The notes under the pieces were generated by a model. The model saw only the letters and a list, made by a program, of their open reading frames with translations, made no database searches and was not told where the DNA came from. The translations under genes and the position numbers were made by a program. From the NCBI GenBank assembly GCA_963787285.1, contig CAWBCM010000005.1, positions 62,001-126,000 of the forward strand: DNA of 64,000 bases, written 5' to 3'. This document shows positions 60,643-64,000 of the stretch, one piece after another; within the stretch, counting starts at the first letter, position 1, and every line of letters begins with the position of its first letter. This DNA comes from JAHEJN01 sp963787285 (GTDB lineage: Bacteria > Actinomycetota > Acidimicrobiia > Acidimicrobiales > JAHEJN01).

Positions 60643-61896
60643 ATGACGATCGCCGCCCCACCCTCCGCGTCCGACGTTCGTGACGAGCTCTCGACGTGGC
60701 TCGACGACAACTGGGATCCGACGCTCACCGCAGGCGAGTGGTGGAAGCGCCTCGCCGCGGCCCGCTGGGCGTCCCCCTCGCTTCCCGAGAACGCCGGCGG
60801 TCGGGGCTACGGCCGGGCCCAGATGCAGGCGTGGTCGGTCACGTTGGCCGAGCGCAAGGTTCTCGGACCGCCGAGCGGGCTCGGTCGCATGCTCGCGGCG
60901 CCCACGATCGCCACCCACGGCACCCAGGAGCAGATCGATCGGTTCATCCCGAGCATCCTCGACGGCACCCACGCCTGGTGCCAGCTGTTCTCCGAGCCCA
61001 ATGCCGGCAGCGACCTGGCCGGGCTCCAGGCTCGAGCCGAACGCGACGGCGACGAATGGGTGGTCAGCGGGCAGAAGGTCTGGACATCGGGCGGGCAGAT
61101 CTCCCAGTGGGGCATGCTCATCGCTCGTACCGACCCCGACGCTCCCAAGCACCAGGGCATCTCCTACTTCGCCATCCCCATGGACCAGCCCGGTGTGACG
61201 ATCCGGCCGCTACGCGAGATGACCGGCCGCTCGCTGTTCAACGAGGTCTTCCTCGATGAGGCTCGCGTGCACGACGCCGACCTGCTCGGCGGGCTCGGCA
61301 ACGGGTGGCGGGTTGCCAACACCACGTTGGCTTTCGAGCGAGCCGGTCTGGGTTCGGCGGGCAAACAGCCCGCGTCGGCCACACCCGGGCCGGTGGCCGG
61401 TGCCCTCGGTCGTTCGGTCAGCGCGTTCCTCGACAAGCCGAGCGAAGGTGGTGTCCCTCGGCTCGGTCCGGGCATGTGGCAGTGGTACTGCGATCTCGCC
61501 CGCGAGCGGGGCCGCCTCGCCGACCCGGTGCTGCGCGACAAGCTCGCGAGGCTGTACACCCTCATCGAGGTCAATCGCCTCTCGGGGCAGCGGGCCAAGG
61601 CCGGAGGAGGACGCACCGGCGGCGAGGGCAACATCGGCAAGCTGATGATGAGCGAGCTGTTCCGTCAGTTCCGCGAGGTCGGACTCGAGATCCTCGGGCC
61701 CGAAGGCATGTTGTGGGGCGACGACGCCGTCGCCAGGGGCGCGATCCAGGAAGCGGCGGTGTTCTCGCCGGGGCCGGCGATCTACGGTGGAACCGACGAG
61801 ATCCAGCGCAACATCATCGGTGAGCGGGTGCTGGGTCTTCCCAAGGAGCCGGGTCCGGCCAAGGACACCCCGTTCAAGGACCTGCCGAAGAACTGA
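60643..61896 (+). CDS. Acyl-CoA dehydrogenase
   Basis: A 417-residue acyl-CoA dehydrogenase: LFSEPNAGSDLAGLQARAER (flavin-binding, LxSxPxAGSD motif), VVSGQKVWTSGGQISQWGML, EMTGRSLFNEVFLDEARVHD, and YGGTDEIQRNIIGERVLGLP. The motif order matches the FadE-type large-substrate group of actinobacteria. It is a second copy of the family in the window, not closely like the one at 24621. No ETF or thiolase genes are near, so the pathway is unknown. Confidence 0.9.
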   Translation: MTIAAPPSASDVRDELSTWLDDNWDPTLTAGEWWKRLAAARWASPSLPENAGGRGYGRAQMQAWSVTLAERKVLGPPSGLGRMLAAPTIATHGTQEQIDRFIPSILDGTHAWCQLFSEPNAGSDLAGLQARAERDGDEWVVSGQKVWTSGGQISQWGMLIARTDPDAPKHQGISYFAIPMDQPGVTIRPLREMTGRSLFNEVFLDEARVHDADLLGGLGNGWRVANTTLAFERAGLGSAGKQPASATPGPVAGALGRSVSAFLDKPSEGGVPRLGPGMWQWYCDLARERGRLADPVLRDKLARLYTLIEVNRLSGQRAKAGGGRTGGEGNIGKLMMSELFRQFREVGLEILGPEGMLWGDDAVARGAIQEAAVFSPGPAIYGGTDEIQRNIIGERVLGLPKEPGPAKDTPFKDLPKN

Positions 61897-61947
61897 TCGA
61901 GGCCCACGGTTCCCTGTTCGGGCCCGCGATGCTGGGAGACTGACACC

Positions 61948-62355
61948 ATGCCCGTCGAAGATCACGACATCGCCCGGTTGGCCGACGCCGCTCGCTTGGC
62001 TCGCACTCGGGCCTATGCGCCCTACAGCAACTTCCCCGTCGGTTGCGCGTTGCTGTTGGCCGACGGCACCGTCGTCACCGGTGCCAACGTCGAAAACGCC
62101 TCGTACGGTCTCGGCCTGTGTGCGGAGCGGGCTGCGATGGCGTCGTTGTACGCCGACCATCCGCCTGGCGAACGCACCATCATGGCGGTGGTGGTTGCCG
62201 GACCCGAAGGCGTGGCCGACTGTTCACCCTGCGGGGCGTGCCGGCAATGGATCCACGAGCTCGCACCCGAGGCGGTCGTTGCGTTCCGGTGGCACGGGGA
62301 GCTCGTGACGGTGACCGTCCCTGAGCTGTTGCCCTTCGGATTCGTGCTCGACTGA
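61948..62355 (+). CDS. cdd: Cytidine deaminase
   Basis: A 135-residue deaminase. The catalytic motif is CAE (Cys ~58, Glu ~60) in LGLCAERAAM rather than HAE, and the two remaining zinc ligands are in SPCGACRQW (Cys ~95 and 98). This three-Cys type is usual for the homotetrameric class of short cytidine deaminases. It hydrolyses cytidine to uridine for salvage. ATG 61948 is at normal distance to the AYAPYSNFPVGCALL core. Confidence 0.92.
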   Translation: MPVEDHDIARLADAARLARTRAYAPYSNFPVGCALLLADGTVVTGANVENASYGLGLCAERAAMASLYADHPPGERTIMAVVVAGPEGVADCSPCGACRQWIHELAPEAVVAFRWHGELVTVTVPELLPFGFVLD

Positions 62356-62397
62356 TTCGTCGACGGCTCGGCCCGATGTGCGGCTAGCTTCACCGGC

Positions 62398-63393
62398 ATG
62401 CGCCTCGGACTTCTTGCTGCTGCCCGCATCACGACCAGAGCGGTGGTCGACCCTGCTCGCCTCGTTCCCGAGGTCGAGTTGGCGGCCGTGGGGGCTCGAT
62501 CGCTCGACCGGGCCCGTGCGTCGGCCGCGGAGTGGGGCGTACCCGTCGCCTACGGCAGCTACGAAGAGCTACTGGCCGACCAGACCATCGATGCGGTCTA
62601 CATCGCAACCCCGGCGGCGTTGCACAAGAAGTGGACGTTGGCCGCGCTCGCGGCCGGCAAGCACGTCCTCTGCGAGAAGCCGTTTGCGTCGAACGCGGCC
62701 GAGGCCCGCGAGATGGTTGCGGCCGGTGACGCGTCGGGCCTGATCCTGATGGAGGCCTTCCACTGGCGCTATCACCCCTACATCGACCAGATCCGCTCGG
62801 TGGTCGACAGCGGCACCGTCGGCGCGCTGCAGCGCGCCGAGGGCTACTTCAACCTGCCCGATGGCGCGATTCCCCGCGGCGACATCCGGTGGGATCTGTC
62901 CCTCGGGGGTGGCGCGCTGATGGACCTCGGCTGTTACTCGGTCCAGTGGGTGCGGTGGCTGGTGGGCGAGGAGCCTGCGGTGGTGTCGGCGACCGCCGAC
63001 TGCCCGGTGCCCGGAATCGACGGCTCCCTACGCGCCGAGCTGAGTTGGCCATCGGGGGTCACCGGTGCCGTCGAGTGCTCGATGATCGCACCGGCTGACG
63101 GACTCGAGATCAACCTCACCGTCAGAGGGGAGAACGGCACCATCGTTGCGGAGAATCCCCTGGCTCCCCAGAACGGCGCCACGTTGGTGGTCGAGACCGC
63201 CAACGGCCGAACCGAGCACGACGTCGACACCTCCACCACCAGCTACTACCACCAGCTGGTGGCTTTCCTCCGGGCAGTCGAGTCGGGGGTGGCGCCGATC
63301 ACGTCGGGTGCCGACGCCATCGCCAACATGGAGGTCATCGACGCGTGCTACCGGGCGGCGGGCCTCGATGCCCGTCCGTCACTTGCCGACTGA
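62398..63393 (+). CDS. Gfo/Idh/MocA-family oxidoreductase
   Basis: A 331-residue protein: an NAD(P)-binding Rossmann N-terminus (RLGLLAAARITTRAVVDPAR), the EKP motif in HVLCEKPFASNAAEAREMV (Lys and Pro are the catalytic feature), and a C-terminal GFO/IDH domain with MEAFHWRYHPYIDQIRSVVD. It probably oxidises a sugar or cyclitol hydroxyl. The substrate is unknown. It precedes ppa by 18 bases and may be in the same transcript. Confidence 0.87.
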   Translation: MRLGLLAAARITTRAVVDPARLVPEVELAAVGARSLDRARASAAEWGVPVAYGSYEELLADQTIDAVYIATPAALHKKWTLAALAAGKHVLCEKPFASNAAEAREMVAAGDASGLILMEAFHWRYHPYIDQIRSVVDSGTVGALQRAEGYFNLPDGAIPRGDIRWDLSLGGGALMDLGCYSVQWVRWLVGEEPAVVSATADCPVPGIDGSLRAELSWPSGVTGAVECSMIAPADGLEINLTVRGENGTIVAENPLAPQNGATLVVETANGRTEHDVDTSTTSYYHQLVAFLRAVESGVAPITSGADAIANMEVIDACYRAAGLDARPSLAD

Positions 63394-63411
63394 GCGTGGG
63401 ACACTACGGCC

Positions 63412-63903
63412 ATGACGGACTCGTGGTTCGAAGTCGTGGTCGAGATCCCGAAGGGATCGCGCAACAAGTACGAGATCGACCACGAGACCGGTGCCCTCTG
63501 GCTCGATCGACACCTGTTCACCGCCACCAGCTACCCGGCTGACTACGGATTCGTGCCCGACACCCTTGCCGAGGACGACGATCCGCTCGATGTGCTGGTG
63601 CTGCTCGACGAACCCACGGTTCCGGGCTGCCACATCCGGGCGCGGGCGATCGGGGTGTTCTGGATGACCGACGAGAAGGGCCCCGACGCCAAGATCCTCG
63701 CCGTGCCGGCCAACGACCCACGCTGGGACTCGGTCCAGGAGCTCGACGACATCGCCAACCACCTGCTCGCGGAGATCAGTCACTTCTTCGAGGTGTACAA
63801 GGCGCTCGAACCGTCGAAGAGCACCGAGATCGGTCGGTGGGCCGGTCGCAGCTCGGCCCTCGAGGAGATCGAGGCGGCCCGCCGCCGATTCCCCGGTCAT
63901 TGA
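63412..63903 (+). CDS. ppa: Inorganic pyrophosphatase
   Basis: A 163-residue family I pyrophosphatase: VEIPKGSRNKYEIDHETGAL, ADYGFVPDTLAEDDDPLDVL with metal-binding Asp residues, and DAKILAVPANDPRW. It hydrolyses pyrophosphate to phosphate and drives biosynthetic reactions. The length and motifs are normal. It converges on the kup-like gene fragment at the window edge. Confidence 0.95.
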   Translation: MTDSWFEVVVEIPKGSRNKYEIDHETGALWLDRHLFTATSYPADYGFVPDTLAEDDDPLDVLVLLDEPTVPGCHIRARAIGVFWMTDEKGPDAKILAVPANDPRWDSVQELDDIANHLLAEISHFFEVYKALEPSKSTEIGRWAGRSSALEEIEAARRRFPGH

Positions 63904-63910
63904 CCGGCGT

Positions 63911-64000
63911 TCAGATGTCGACGTGGGTCCCGATGTCGACGCAGCGATCGGGCGGGAGTCCGAAGTGCACCGACGGGTCGCCGGCGTTGCGGCTCAGGTA
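63911..64000 (-). CDS. kup: Kup-type potassium transporter, C-terminal fragment
   Basis: Only the last 29 residues are inside the window: YLSRNAGDPSVHFGLPPDRC then VDIGTHVDI. This matches the end of Kup potassium-uptake proteins (RNA...FxxPxxRVxExGxxVEI). The stop is TGA at 63911-63913. Most of the gene lies outside, so the family call rests on this short tail alone. Confidence 0.65.
   Translation of the reverse strand, partial: YLSRNAGDPSVHFGLPPDRCVDIGTHVDI

Overview
The window is high-GC (about two-thirds G+C by eye) chromosomal DNA of an actinobacterium. Evidence: an S-(hydroxymethyl)mycothiol dehydrogenase, an F420-type PPOX oxidoreductase, a DevR/DevS-like two-component pair with universal stress proteins and an Rv2004c-like protein, and a mec-cysM-murI-Rv1339-rph-rdgB order as in mycobacteria. 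Gene style and the secA-prfB-ftsE-ftsX block fit a member of Acidimicrobiia, but that is inference; no rRNA is present. No prophage, transposase or CRISPR array was found.

Layout. 1-12.8 kb: housekeeping and envelope genes (MscS channel, CorA, NHL lipoprotein, Nudix, MBL hydrolase, alpha/beta hydrolase, PAP2, GT39, prfC, two methyltransferases). 12.8-21.3 kb: secA, prfB, ftsE, ftsX and two tandem LytM/M23 proteins, the export and division block. 21.3-26.6 kb: mycothiol-dependent formaldehyde oxidation pair, a methyltransferase, an acyl-CoA dehydrogenase and an enoyl-CoA hydratase. 26.6-37.6 kb: a stress and redox island with a GGDEF/EAL protein, a cupredoxin-multicopper oxidase, three universal stress proteins, DevR-like regulator, PAS/GAF kinase and an APH-AAA fusion; three DevR-box-like sites lie in front of its transcription units. 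37.6-42.1 kb: a secreted solute-binding protein bracketed by two copies of a 50-bp hairpin element, then a winged-helix/NTPase/TPR regulator. 42.1-48.1 kb: FMO, OsmC, methyltransferase, and a large double-amidase surface protein with an acidic repeat tail. 48.2-52.1 kb (minus strand): smpB, two tiny ORFs ending in KWF, a GGDEF/EAL protein, a DUF5317 protein and tmRNA, so smpB and ssrA are separated by a c-di-GMP module. 52.2-64 kb: mec-cysM-murI-MBL-rph-rdgB, tRNA-Leu, ASCH, clpP, rpe, an RNA methyltransferase, a PPOX protein, an acyl-CoA dehydrogenase, cdd, a MocA oxidoreductase, ppa and the end of a kup gene.

Quality note. Several conserved genes carry single-base indels, nearly all +1 insertions. 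Ten are packed into prfB and ftsE (16.1-17.4 kb). Removing them restores complete, normal proteins, so these look like sequence or assembly errors rather than gene decay.

The best candidates for something undescribed are the two KWF-ending mini-ORFs upstream of the c-di-GMP protein, the paired hairpin elements around the solute-binding protein, the DevR-box island with an unusual membrane-anchored multicopper oxidase, and the double-amidase protein with paradoxical topology.
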